A DNA stretch of 64,000 bases from the NCBI RefSeq assembly GCF_932526225.1, contig NC_064043.1, positions 5,075,501 to 5,139,500 on the forward strand, read 5' to 3'. Position 1 is the first letter of the stretch. Each line of letters begins with the position of its first letter. Below, in pieces: positions 27,701 through 37,999 of this stretch. Origin of the DNA: Nematostella vectensis. Lineage: Eukaryota; Cnidaria; Anthozoa; Actiniaria; Edwardsiidae. Below the pieces are notes generated by a model that had not been told where the DNA came from, made no database searches, and saw only the letters and a program-made list of their open reading frames with translations. Both the position numbers and the translations under genes were made by a program.

Positions 27701-30700
27701 GTTTTGTTGTGCAGGCGATGGTGAAGTATAAGCGACTCAAATGTCTGCAGCACCCAACGAGTCTTGCTCTGATCAACGTCAAGTGGTGGGTGGAGACCAC
27801 GCCCTAATTAAGCCTAAAGGCCTGGCTGAACTACGTGACATATCGAGCGCGTAATGTTTCCTAGCTTAGCCACTACCATAAAACATGAAACGCGCGATAA
27901 ATTTTGTAGCGCGCGACCAGAAAATATTTCTCATCAATCGGAAAAACATTTGTTTGTCGCTGCTACAAGATTTGGCACGCGCTGCAGTTTTTTTCGAGGT
28001 GGCTAAGCTAGGACACATGTCGACCGCTACATGTCTCCTTGTTTAGCCTGACCTATCTAAAAAGTACAACACAGCTACACTCGCGATATCTGACATCAAG
28101 ATGCTTTCGGTTATTTCAAATAAACGCTTTGCGAATCGATTCGTAGTAATGCACTTTTTATCTTGAGTTTCCCTCCCCCAATCCCACCTTCTTGGCTTCT
28201 GTTTACTCCTATCCATTCCCGTTACTAGCGGCCAAATCCCGTTGAAACTAGATTTCTGGTTTCCGTACTAACCCATCGAGAGTGCCTTTCGTTTGCAATA
28301 GTTGTATGTTAACGTGTACTTTGTCAATAGGCGGAGATACGGCCTTATGCTCGTCCTCATTAATCAACTGCTGTCGATTCTCTACCTGTGTTTCGTGATT
28401 GGCCTCGTATCCATGCTCACTGACAACCCGTGCTTTACATCTGTTGGCGAACAAATGGTAAGGCGCGTCAAGAGTAGTACACATAGCACTTCCATCCTTC
28501 TCTCCAGGGGCGCAGTGTATATCCCTTTTCTTCCCCAGCCCCGTGCGCTCGTTTCGCAGTCTATTCATGGTTATTACTGGGATACCTGTGGTATCCCAGT
28601 CATAAAATGCAACTGTTTTTTTTTCCGTGGTCCCGGGAAATCTGCCATATTGTGCAATACCCCATGAGCCTCTGCGCCACTTCGTGTACCATCTATTTTG
28701 TGTCCCCATTTGTCATTACGCTATGGCTGAGCTTACATAAAGTACGTCCCTTCTGCCCTTATAAGGTCATCGCTAATTCACTTCAAGACAGGAGACGCGC
28801 CATGTTGGATTTGAGATTTCATCCGAGCATTAGCTTATATTTGTGCAGGTAAAAAAGGCAACTTTGGCAATTATATTATTGCAAATGCAATTAAAGCTTT
28901 TCTATCTATAATGCTATTGTGGAAATTCATGTCAATTTGAATTATTACCGCGTATTTCCTTCGTCGATTCATGATACGATTAGTCGAAAACCCGACCCGT
29001 AGGGCCGTAGAGAAAGAAACAAGTGTTTCTTTCCTGAAGGAGTAATTCAAACAGCACCAGAAACATAGGGCCAGCTCATTGTCTCACAAGAGTAGCTGTT
29101 GGAAAACAACTTGGTGGACTAAATATATCTTTTGACTTTCCAGATTATTTGTTTGAAAATTGCTATATCCTAAAAACTGTTTTGACCCCCCCCCAAATGT
29201 GCTATCACTTATAACAATTTTCAAACACATTTTCTATGACAGTGCTCTGCTGTGGATTAAATCTCTTTCTATGTAGTTTATGTGTATGCTCTCTACACTG
29301 CTGTATGATAGCATTTGGTAGAAATTTACACTGTAAAAGATAGGACAATCAGTCATGTCCACTTTCATGGGGAGTCCCCCCCCCCCAATCAAACCTGGAG
29401 AGTTGGTGCTTTTTACCATTCTTGCCCCAACCAGTGTTATGATATGGCATTTATAATATAACTCAAGATTTTATAAATGTTTTTAGTATATCCAGGCGGT
29501 ATTATTATGGCCATATTGTCATACATATACACAGGTAACCCATCAGGTATCCCAGTCAACCCTGGGTCTAGTTTAATTGTAAGTATACCAAACATTTAAA
29601 CCTAATTTCAAACACAGAATTAGATGGGCGATTAGACGGTTGAATTGTATACTGATTTGACGTGACCATCCCAATTAAAACAAACGGTTTTCCTAAGGCT
29701 TATGATTATAATTTTGGTTTTTGGCCGATACCATTGTTAGCTACCTTTTTTTAAGTACCTGTGGGTTTAGACCTTTCATTACAAAATACAATTTAAGGGT
29801 CGGGCTGTTGAGAGCAACACAGACGCTTTAGAAATGCAACAGTGATCATTTTAATAATGTTTATCTATTTATGAGTATTTGGTTTTTTTTTTTTTTTTTT
29901 CAGAAACAGTGTAGAAACACAACTCGCTTCAAAGAACTCCGAGGCGACCCTTCTTGGGTAAGAGAGGATTCAGCGATACCATAATTACAAAGATTGGTTT
30001 TTGCTTCTTCTATCGCTCGGGCGACCCGAACCCCCACGGCTTGTAACCAAGCCTTAGATAAACTGCCTTCCTAATTTTCAAATCCGAATTAGTTCTCGTA
30101 AAATCGTAAATAAATAAAGAATTTGTCATTATTGTAGATTGATGTGCGAGAGATACTTAGTAAAAGATGAGACCGTTACGTGGAAAGGGGGGCTCTATAG
30201 ATTTATGGCTGCTCGGCCGATAAGCTTCTAGACATGGCCTCGCGTGGCCTCGGCATTCGAGGAAATTCTAACACTTATTTTCCTTGTTCTATCATATTGA
30301 GAATCATTAAGGATGGAAGAGTTTTGATTTAAATATGTATTTTTTTTCATTCCAGCCCAAACTACCAACCTTGAAATACTTCGATACGTTGAAATACCTG
30401 CTGGTGTTACTGAGTATTGCCAAACTGCTCAGTCAGATTGTGCACATGTATACCGAGGTAAGGAGACATGTATACCGAGGTAAGGAGACATGTACACCGA
30501 GGTAAGGAGACATGTATACCAAGGTAAGGAGACATGTACACCGAGGTAAGGAGACATGTATACCGAGGTAAGGAGACATGTATACCAAGGTAAGGAGACA
30601 TGTACACCGAGGTAAGGAGACATGTATACCGAGGTAAGGAGACATGTATACCGAGGTAAGGAGACATGTACACCGAGGTAAGGAGACATGTATACCAAGG

Positions 30701-33700
30701 TAAGGAGACATGTATACCGAGGTAAGGAGACATGTATACCGAGGTAAGGAGACATGTACACTGAGGTAAGGAGACATGTATACCGAGGTAAGGAGACATG
30801 TACACCGAGGTAAGGAGACATGTATACCGAGGTAAGGAGACATGTATACCAAGGTAAGGAGACATGTACACCGAGGTAAGGAGACATGTATACCGAGGTA
30901 AGGAGACATGTATACCGAGGTAAGGAGACATGTATACCGAGGTAAGGAGACATGTATACCGAGGTAAGGAGACATGTATACCGAGGTAAGGAGACATGTA
31001 TACCGAGGTAAGGAGACATGTATACCGAGGTAAGGAGACATGTATACCGAGGTAAGGAGACATGTATACCGAGGTAAGGAGACATGTATACCGAGGTATG
31101 AAGACAATACACCAAAAACTGGAAATCGACTCTGCCAAATTTTCGTCTTTAATAAGACTTCTTCAGGGCAGACAGAAGAAGGTGAATCGTTACAAGCTTA
31201 TTTACATCAGAATAGTGGCGCGAGACATGTATACCGAGGTAAGGAGACATGTATACCGCGGTAAGGAGACATGTATACCGCGGTAAGGAGGCGCCAACGG
31301 CGGGCCGAAATTCCTCTCTTTTGGTTGACATCGTCTCTCCTATCGATGGTCCTTTCTTCCTTCCTTCCATGCTTGAGTATATTTTGTTCTCTGTTTCGCT
31401 TTTTTTGCCCCCTACCGGATTTTTGAAGTTAAAATTGTTTTTGTTTCAACTTGATAAAGTTACAGTATCTCTTTTTTACACTTCTCAAGTGCCAAATTCG
31501 TTATATGCGGAAAAGCATAATCGAAAATACAAAAGGGTCTTTGTTCCATATTATTCTTACCCTCTTTTTCCTAGAATTCCAACGGCCCTCCTACCCACCC
31601 CATCCATACCCACGCACCAAAATATCATATTTATTACGCCCTTTCCCTCCATCTCTAGGGCTGGCGATATCTGACCAAGTTTAGTTATCTAATGGAGCTC
31701 GCCTTGTGCAGCAGCATGATCGTCTTCCTGCTCCCTGATGATTGCCGAGGCTGTTATGGCGCAGGCGCAGTAGCCGCATGCCTTGCGTGGTTCAGCCTCA
31801 TGTCACGAATAGCCAGGTGGGCGCGCATGAGTGAATGCCAGCTCCTAGAGGACGCGCGAGCCTGTGTTCCTCTATTTAGAATAAGGTAGCCCGTATTGCC
31901 TCATGGGTACCATATTAACGGACCAGAAACGAATCCAGGTTTAAAAACCGTTGATTGCTTTGCGCATGGGATTTTGCTAATAATATATTATGTCATACAC
32001 CCATGATGCAACGCTGGTTACGAATATGGATTCGCGCGTTGCCACTTTGTTTGAAATAGATGTACGTACGTATGAAGAACAATAACTTGTTCACCGAGGA
32101 ATTTGAAGGTCTATGTACTGGCGCTGGAATTGTAAATAACGCTGGTTATATATACTGGAAAATGCAGTACAAACAAGGGCCGTAGCTATGGGTGGGGCAC
32201 TGGAGGCATTTGTCCCCCCAATATTTTCTTAAGGTTTCTGTATTGTGCCCCCTCCCCCCCAATCTTAAGTGGGCTGCTACGGCTCTGCAGACTCCTTGCT
32301 TATCTAATCACCAAGGCCACCGTTCTACAAGGCTCACTTTCTCTGTTCTCTGTTCCAGTGTGTCTTTTCTTATCTAATCACCAAGGCCACCGTTCTACAA
32401 GGCTCACTTTCTCTGTTCTCTGTTCCAGTGTGTCTTTTCTTATCTAATCACCAAGGCCACCGTTCTACAAGGCTCACTTTCTCTGTTCTCTGTTCCAGTG
32501 TGTCTTTTCTTATCTAATCACCAAGGCCACCGTTCTACAAGGCTCACTTTCTCTGTTCTCTGTTCCAGTGTGTCTTTTCTTATCTAATCACTAAGGCCAC
32601 CGTTCTACAAGGCTCACTTTCTCTGTTCCCTGTTCCAGTGTGTCTTTTCTTATCTAATCACTAAGGCCACCGTTCTACAAGGCTCACTTTCTCTGTTCTC
32701 TGTTCCAGTGTGTCTTTTCTGGGGATATACTTGATGATGCTCGCCAAGATCTTTGTCACCGTCGCTCGAGTAAGTGAAACGTTACGATATCTTTATGTAT
32801 TTTCGCCTACCAAGGGGCAACGCTTGAAATGAGCGAAACCACTCTGTTTCAACAGAGGCATATAATATGCCTCCATAAACCTTACGTCTAACATCTATTT
32901 TTATCATTATTTCTGGTATTCTTAGTTAAAGTCTGTATTCCAAGCTGTAATCTTTCCTTTGCATAGACGTAGCAGGCCTCGAATCATTGGGGGAGGTGGC
33001 ACGATACAGACACATTAAGAAACAATGGGGGGTACAGCCACGCCCTTACTGGACATTTTCTTATATATTTTTTAAAATATTTGGGGGGGGCACAGTACAC
33101 AAGTGCCCCATATCCTGCTACGGCCCTGCTTTGCATAGATAATGTTTATAAGTGGTATTTATAATTGGTTGCGCTTTTCCCGTTCTAGGTTTTTGTACTG
33201 CTTTTTATGTTTCTTCTCTGTTTCGCGTTCTCATTTTATGTCATGGACTTTCAACAGGTAAGTGGAGCGCTAGAGTAACACCATAGCTCATTGATAAAAG
33301 TGTTTTTTCAATCCAAAAAAACTGAATGCAGGTGCAAATACTTTGGTACAATTTGATAGGTAGAAAATCTAGCTCCCAAAATTGGGTGCTGCGGTGTGGG
33401 GTGGCGGAGTGGTCCCATAAGTGGCGGGCGGGGGGGGGGGGCGAATGTTGGGGGGAGGGGTGGGTAGTGGTTTCGGTGGGGAGGGGTGGGTGGTGGTTTC
33501 AAATTCTTAAGCGCTATTTATAAGAATGCGTGGGATTTTAAACGGGATTTTAAACTTTTCAACAAATTTTTCGGTTGCATATGTACCGCTTAAACCCGTT
33601 GGTTAAAAAAAACGTTCATATATAATAAAACATCCGCTAGCAAAAGTGGGGGGGTGCTGGCGACCCCCCTACCCCTCCCCTCCCCTTCCGCCGCCCCTGT

Positions 33701-35430
33701 CTTCTAAGATATAGACGTTTCACACAAAAAAAACATGATGCCATGTTAAGCAGGAGTTACATGATGTTAAGCAGGAGTTACATAGACTACCAACTGAACA
33801 ACCGGAGAAGCGTATTACATGTTCCTCTAATCTAGAGTTTGTTAGCGTTGGCATTGTTAACGGTTGTTACCTTATGTTAGCTAGATTTACTGTGGAGAAC
33901 AAACGCAAAGCCATTTTTTGTTTAACTTTCCAGGTCCTGTTCTATGACATTTTCCATTCATTGGCGACGACATTTGTGATGCTGATGGGGGAGGTCCACT
34001 ACGAGACGATTTTCCTGGAAAAGACAACCAACGCCTATATCATGTACCCTTTATACATGCTATTCGTCATCTGTGTACCTATCATCTTCCTTAATTTATT
34101 GGTGAGAACACAACCAATGCGTACATGATGTATCCTCTATTCATGCTATTCGTCAACTTTTTATCCATCATCTTCCTGAACTTATTGGTTAACACAACCA
34201 ACATAACTAATATGTCGGCACCGCCTATATGTCGGCACCTCGTCTTCTGTTAATTTACTTTCTGTGCAAATCCATAATCCACCCACCACCTAGCCTGATT
34301 TTCAGACGGGACTTGGGTCCTACGTTTCACTGGTAGAGTGAAACGTAGGCTCCATGCCCCGGCTGAAAATCAGGCTACCCACCACCCCTTTTATTTATTT
34401 TTCATTTTCCCCTAGATTGGTTTAGCCGTCGGCGATATAGCCTCTATTCAGAAGATTGCAACTCTAGAGAGATATTCGGCTCAGGTAAACGGGCAGCGGC
34501 GGTTTTGGTCCTGTCGAATGCATGCGCATCCCTTTAAGTAACGTCACGTCACGTATTATTTGACCTTATAAAAAGCAATTCATTTTTATGGTCTGAATGC
34601 TGTTTTCTGGTTTAGGTCCAGACAGTGCTGTTTATATAGTGAGGTGCATCGAGTACAGACATAATTTTTATGAGTCTAAACATGCTGTTTATCATAATTC
34701 CAGGTAGAGCAGCTCCATAGTATTGAGAGAATCTACCCGCGGTTCATTGTCAAAAGATGGCAGATGAGAAAATACGTTGAGTATCCCAACCGGACCAATA
34801 CTTTGGCTAGGAGGGTGAGTCGTCTCACGAAAAACGATTCATTCCTCTGAGAACTGCAGCCATTAACATTGCCATCATTTTACCGCCAAGATATAACCAA
34901 TAGCAATGCCATAACCAACCAAGAATGCCACCATCGCTATTCCTACTTTAATTTTATTTTTATTGGGTGACAGATCGTTGACGTTATAGCGGGTACCTTG
35001 ACAACCGCAGGTTTTGAGGAAGAGCAACGAGAGAACGAGGTGGAGAAAGTGATTGACGAGCAGGAACAAAGGTAACCAGGGTAACATGACATTTAACAGG
35101 GCCACTATGGTTACCATGGTAACATGACATTACAGAGGGAAACAGGTCACCATGTCACTGTATTTGGGCGAAACATTAGTAACGATGGTGACATGACAAT
35201 AAAAGAACCCCACTCCGGTAATAAAATTCCCTTATCTTTTTTATGGAGTTACACCATTTTTTTGTTTTTCTAGGATGAAGACCATGTCAGTTCAGCTGGA
35301 GTCCCAGACTCGTCAGCTTGAATTCATGAAAAGTCACATGGAAAGAATTGAGGAGAAGCTAACAGGATCACTTCCGGTCAGAGAGCGAGGATTCACTGTA
35401 CTAGAGCAAGCCAACTTGCTCCAGCGATGA
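15746..35430 (+). CDS. TRPA1-like ankyrin-repeat cation channel, 30 exons, 1115 aa
   Basis: Plasma-membrane cation channel of the TRPA family, a chemical/thermal/mechanical sensor type. Exons: 15746-15988, 16516-16603, 16937-17112, 17679-17798, 18121-18229, 18451-18548, 18714-18761, 19793-19929, 20550-20598, 20934-21122, 21340-21429, 21950-22035, 24905-25066, 25546-25660, 26034-26203, 26576-26660, 26810-26866, 27361-27441, 27715-27785, 28331-28457, 29904-29957, 30356-30457, 31659-31816, 32709-32769, 33189-33257, 33934-34101, 34416-34484, 34704-34814, 34974-35071, 35274-35430. All junctions are GT-AG and all phases join. Residues 83-625 are about 15 ankyrin repeats (TPLHLAAKHGHVDIV type). A pre-S1 linker follows (KRWREV, YNLHYLQG, NVKWRRYG). 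S1 lies near 728, S2 797, S3 826, S4 856-890 and S5 892-912. The pore helix SLATTFVMLMGE is 924-935, and S6 runs into GLAVGDI. The tail is coiled-coil. Total length matches TRPA1. The start is the first ATG of exon 1; a 5' UTR exon may exist upstream. Confidence 0.94.
16640..16855. repeat. Degenerate CCGTCCGTCTAT/CTGCCGCCCATC repeat in TRPA intron 2
   Basis: Pyrimidine-rich degenerate repeat of CCAT/CCGT/CTGT tetramers and CTGCCGCCCATC blocks between TRPA exons 2 and 3. It keeps several frames open and makes the exon seem longer than it is. The donor at 16604 and the acceptor ending at 16936 define the intron. Confidence 0.8.
17355..17480. repeat. Simple repeats in TRPA intron 3
   Basis: A TA-rich tract is followed by ATCGATCGATCG and a GACT/GACC tetranucleotide run (about 17438-17478). 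No coding signal. Confidence 0.8.
18873..19493. repeat. 117-bp tandem repeat (5 copies) in TRPA intron 7
   Basis: GGTCCCCAAGCCGCTGTAGC recurs at 18913, 19030, 19147, 19264 and 19381, giving an exact 117-bp period. Each unit contains inverted sub-motifs (CCAACCGGTT; AACCCGTTACAGCGGGTT) that could fold into hairpins. It does not touch a splice site. Confidence 0.93.
21650..21792. mobile_element. Short foldback (MITE-like) element in TRPA intron 11
   Basis: Imperfect terminal inverted repeats: ACCCTGGGTTCCAGAGGCT at 21651 and, inverted, AGCCTCTGGTCTCCAGGGTA at 21773. The interior has no coding capacity. The arms resemble the foldback at 46265-46438, so both may belong to one dispersed family. 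Confidence 0.65.
22227..24888. repeat. 41-bp minisatellite with higher-order structure (about 65 copies), TRPA intron 12
   Basis: Unit TTTGTACCTTCTTGTGTYCT plus GTTGGTCATTGTCATAATATA, 41 bp, with a C/T site in TGTCCTG/TGTTCTG. An extra TTCTGATG occurs at 22573, 23278, 23694, 24151 and 24856, dividing the array into blocks of 705, 416, 457 and 705 bp. The last copy ends about 15 nt before the exon-13 acceptor at 24904, leaving only a poly-T/C tract between. Confidence 0.97.
25135..25440. repeat. Degenerate 21-bp GATGACGATGGTTATTGATAT repeat, TRPA intron 13
   Basis: Purine-rich repeat of a roughly 21-bp unit with GAT/GAC variation. The opposite strand reads as His/Asn-rich repeats in an open frame. 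This is intronic, lying between the donor at 25067 and the acceptor ending at 25545. Confidence 0.9.
28577..28599. repeat. Perfect 10-bp hairpin in TRPA intron 20
   Basis: CTGGGATACC-TGT-GGTATCCCAG. A related GGTATCCCAG copy lies near 29553. It may be the tip of a small mobile element. No TSD was identified. Confidence 0.5.
30444..31099 (+). repeat. 22-bp array spanning the TRPA exon-22 donor (about 30 copies)
   Basis: The unit is built on ACATGTATACCGAG|GTAAGG followed by AG. The first copy is the real end of exon 22 (last 14 coding nt, donor at 30458). Every later copy repeats the 14 exonic nt and an intact GAG|GTAAGG or AAG|GTAAGG donor. Variants are TACACC for TATACC and CCAAG for CCGAG. 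The unit is not a multiple of three, and the plus strand meets TAA within the third added unit. Confidence 0.97.
31100..31221. mobile_element. Insertion interrupting the 22-bp array
   Basis: About 120 bp of unrelated sequence separates the main array from three further units. It contains ACACCAAAAACTGGAAATCG followed by ACTCTGCCA, which recurs near 47970 in another gene's intron, and CTTCTTCAGGGCAGA, whose complement occurs near 35910. It is therefore probably a fragment of a dispersed repeat. Its class is unknown. Confidence 0.6.
31222..31290 (+). repeat. Three detached copies of the 22-bp donor unit
   Basis: GAGACATGTATACCGAGGTA and two copies with CCGCG|GTAAGG lie beyond the insertion. 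They share a CCGCG variant not seen in the main array, which suggests separate evolution after the split. Confidence 0.9.
32176..32285. mobile_element. Short MITE-like element, TRPA intron 23
   Basis: Terminal inverted repeats AGGGCCGTAGC and GCTACGGCTCT flank about 90 bp of G/C-run-rich sequence. It sits immediately before the 70-bp acceptor array. Related ends occur at 32967-33129. Confidence 0.55.
32301..32720 (+). repeat. 70-bp array spanning the TRPA exon-24 acceptor (6 copies)
   Basis: Copies begin TATCTAATCA at 32301, 32371, 32441, 32511, 32581 and 32651. Each carries a polypyrimidine tract, CTGTTCCAG and TGTGTCTTTTCT. In the last copy the CCAG is the true acceptor (exon 24 starts at 32709) and TGTGTCTTTTCT is its first 12 coding nt. 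Any of the five upstream acceptors would read AG|T GTG TCT TTT CTT ATC TAA, an immediate stop. Confidence 0.97.
32967..33129. mobile_element. 163-bp MITE with 9-bp target-site duplication, TRPA intron 24
   Basis: Inverted ends ACGTAGCAGG and CCTGCTACGGC are flanked by the direct repeat TTTGCATAG (32958-32966 and 33130-33138). A 9-bp duplication suits hAT or Mutator-type non-autonomous elements. The interior has G-runs and no open frame. Confidence 0.65.
34024..34205 (+). repeat. Partial tandem duplication of the TRPA S6-coding exon end and donor
   Basis: The last 78 coding nt of exon 26 (34024-34101, pore-S6 region, donor GTGAGA) are repeated 86 bp downstream at 34110-34187. That copy would encode a very similar peptide (TTNAYMMYPLFMLFV) followed by a weak donor, GTTAAC. 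A fragment of a third copy begins at 34194. Neither later copy has an acceptor of its own, so both are read as intronic. Confidence 0.88.
34291..34377. mobile_element. 87-bp foldback element, TRPA intron 26
   Basis: Perfect 15-bp inverted ends TAGCCTGATTTTCAG and CTGAAAATCAGGCTA surround a second inverted repeat (CCTACGTTTCAC and GTGAAACGTAGG). The whole forms a near-complete hairpin typical of tiny MITEs. Confidence 0.75.
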
Positions 35431-37999
35431 CAAATGGGATGTTACATGGAATATTTATTTATTGATTAATTAAAAGTATTACTCATGATTTTTACTCTTT
35501 CACACAACACCGCGATGGCATGTCAAATATTTATTGCAATTAACTGCATGGCCGTAAGACACTATTTATATCAAATTCTAGTAACTTGTGAATTCAATAG
35601 GATCATACAAAAGATTTTTGTAACAATTTTTTCACACTGTTATGTTGTTACGATAGCATATAAGATTTTCTTTCGACTTACAAAACCCTTTTTTTTGTTC
35701 ATTTGTCTTGCGCGCGCAAGGGGGGTCATCTACCCACCAGCACTTGCTCGGCATATTCTGAGCAATCAGCAAAAATAGCGCGAAATTCGCGGGTTAAATT
35801 TCAAAACAGGCCAAGTAAAAATATTAAATTATCCTCATTACAGTTAAACATATCTATTGACAAGCTTACTGGTCATGGCTTCTGTTTTATATATACCTAA
35901 TATATTGAGTCTGCCCTGAAGAAGGTGGTGTTAGCTTTTATTTGCTTGATTTTTTTTTGCATAGATGTTCCTTGTGTAATATAAAACAAAATAAGCTTTA
36001 GTATTTTTGGTAGATAATCCGTTCTTGAGATATTGCAAAATGTAAGTTTCTTGATTTGTCTGAAATTGCCCAATTTGGGCGAAATTGCTGCTTTTTTCAG
36101 GATCTTTGCTCAATCATTTCTCAAGAACCGATCATCTACCAAAAAATACTAAAGCTTATTTTGTTTTATTTTATGAAAGGAACCTCTAGGCAAAATATAA
36201 TCAAAATGTAAGCTAACACAACCTTACAATTTAAATTTTGCCATTTTTTGCTCCTGTCATGCCTATATGAAAAATATATGAATCATGAATCTATGTATTG
36301 TAGGCAGTACTTCACGTATAAGTTGTTGTTGGATTCTGGTAAAAGTCGTTTAGGTGTTTCGAGGGACATACGGGTGCATACCGATTCATACAAGATTCCT
36401 ATATTGTTTGAAGCCTTTGCTTTGCAAACTGAAGCGCAATGAATGAAGTTTTCGTAACGCCTGGTCAAAGTTTGCTTTTCAAAGAAAGGCTTGGGTGGGT
36501 TTCAAGACAACGCAGGGACCTGTCAAAAGGAGTATTCACGCTTCTCTATGCTGCCATGAGGGTTCCCCATCCCACAATACGTATAGTTGTGGAGAACAAC
36601 TCACTAACCCCTAGCCCCTACCTTTCCATTGGCTTTTTTATCAAAACGCGTAAAAATCTAATTTTTACTTTACTTTTATTTTGATATCACTGAGAAACTC
36701 ATCTCCCGGTTTCCTCTTTCAGTTTAGACTTGACCTGAAAAAAAAGATCAACAAAACAGTTTAAGTAAACTAATAGCAAAAAAAAATTGCGCGCATAATT
36801 TTGCAAATCCCAAAATCAAAGCAAAAGAATGAGTCAGAAAGTAAAGCAACACCATGTTGCCAAACTTCAAAATAACCATCTCGTTCTATTAACGAGAGTC
36901 GAAAAAAAAAATGTCCACCCCCAGCGTACATATCAGTGCGTACTAAGGTGGTAAAAAAGAGGGTTAGAAAAGACCGTGGCTAAAGCCCTGCTTAATACCC
37001 TGGCTACGCGCCTGCAAATGTAGTTGATTTACAGAGTATGTTTTATACCGTTATATGTGACGATCAGCCAACTTTGACCCTCTGTTGTCTCGAACCACAT
37101 TCCCGCATGCAGCGACCTGACTTTAAGGGTAAGGCTCACTATGCCTTTCGCCGTATATAGCATAACACTTTATGATTGGGAAAGGTTCGCATAGTATATT
37201 CCAGTCATTTAACCGATTTTAACCATAGAAAACGTTCACCTTGTAGTGAGGCTCGCCTTGGCCGATGCCCAATATGATTACAATTACAGGTAATATACTC
37301 ATATACTAATAAATTGCCTTGTGAACTAAACTTCGCACCACTCTCCCGTCAAGCTTAAGGGGAGATTCCTATCAAAGAAGTGCCAAATTTGGGGTTTGTA
37401 TTTAAAAAGTGACTATTTCATTACAATTGGTCAGATTTCCATAAAACTTGGTACAAATGTTCTCAATAAGGTTATCTACATCATCATGTAATTATATGTG
37501 AATACTAATGAGCCCCTGGTTAAATATTAACTCTCAAAGGGAATATTTCAAAACGCTTTATTAAAACTGCCCCCACCATTTTTTACACTTTCTATTTACA
37601 TTGAAGGCTTTATATTGCATACACACATCATGGACATAAGGAAAAACAAACCTATGGGACAGTTTGTTGATAAGCCAATTCTGGTTACCATAGCAACCAA
37701 AACCTCATTATGAAGACTTATACTGGTATATCACAGGCTAGGTTTAAGTTTTTTGAAAATGCTCCCATAGGTTTGTAATATGGACTATACACTACAAGTC
37801 TTCCAAATTTGAGCTAAAACCGTTAAATACCTGTCAAGATACTTAAGGGGGGCAATAAATGAATACGGAAATTAGTGTATTTGAGAAATCAGCTCTTAAA
37901 ATTTGACAAATGAGTTTTGAAAGCAAAACCACTCCAGTTAGGCTTTATGCTTGGTATAGAATAAATTAGACTGCCATAGAATCACAATTTATCATCTAC
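35431..37999. other. Intergenic region between TRPA and the transposase gene
   Basis: No host gene is recognised. It contains the foldback element at 35922-36225. The stretch 37340-37999 may be the 3' flank of the Mutator-like element. The open frame at 36439-36684 shows no family signature. Confidence 0.5.
35922..36225. mobile_element. About 300-bp palindromic foldback element
   Basis: Outer arms AAGGTGGTGTTAGCTTTTA and, inverted, TGTAAGCTAACACAACCTT. Inner arms of about 50 bp (35981-36030 against 36117-36168) match with few differences, e.g. TAAAACAAAATAAGCTTTAG. The whole element can fold into a long hairpin. There is no coding capacity. It lies 500 bp after the TRPA stop. Confidence 0.8.

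Noticed and set aside
29528..29581. Possible extra TRPA exon after ACACAG at 29534
   Set aside because: Exons 20 and 21 already join in frame at phase 0, and total length matches the family. The segment resembles a small repeat shared with 28577.
30407..31138. Three overlapping minus-strand open frames of 224-243 codons (repeats of GIHVSLPRYTCLL)
   Set aside because: The 22-bp unit has no stop in any antisense frame, so long open frames arise automatically. The plus strand there is a TRPA exon end and intron.
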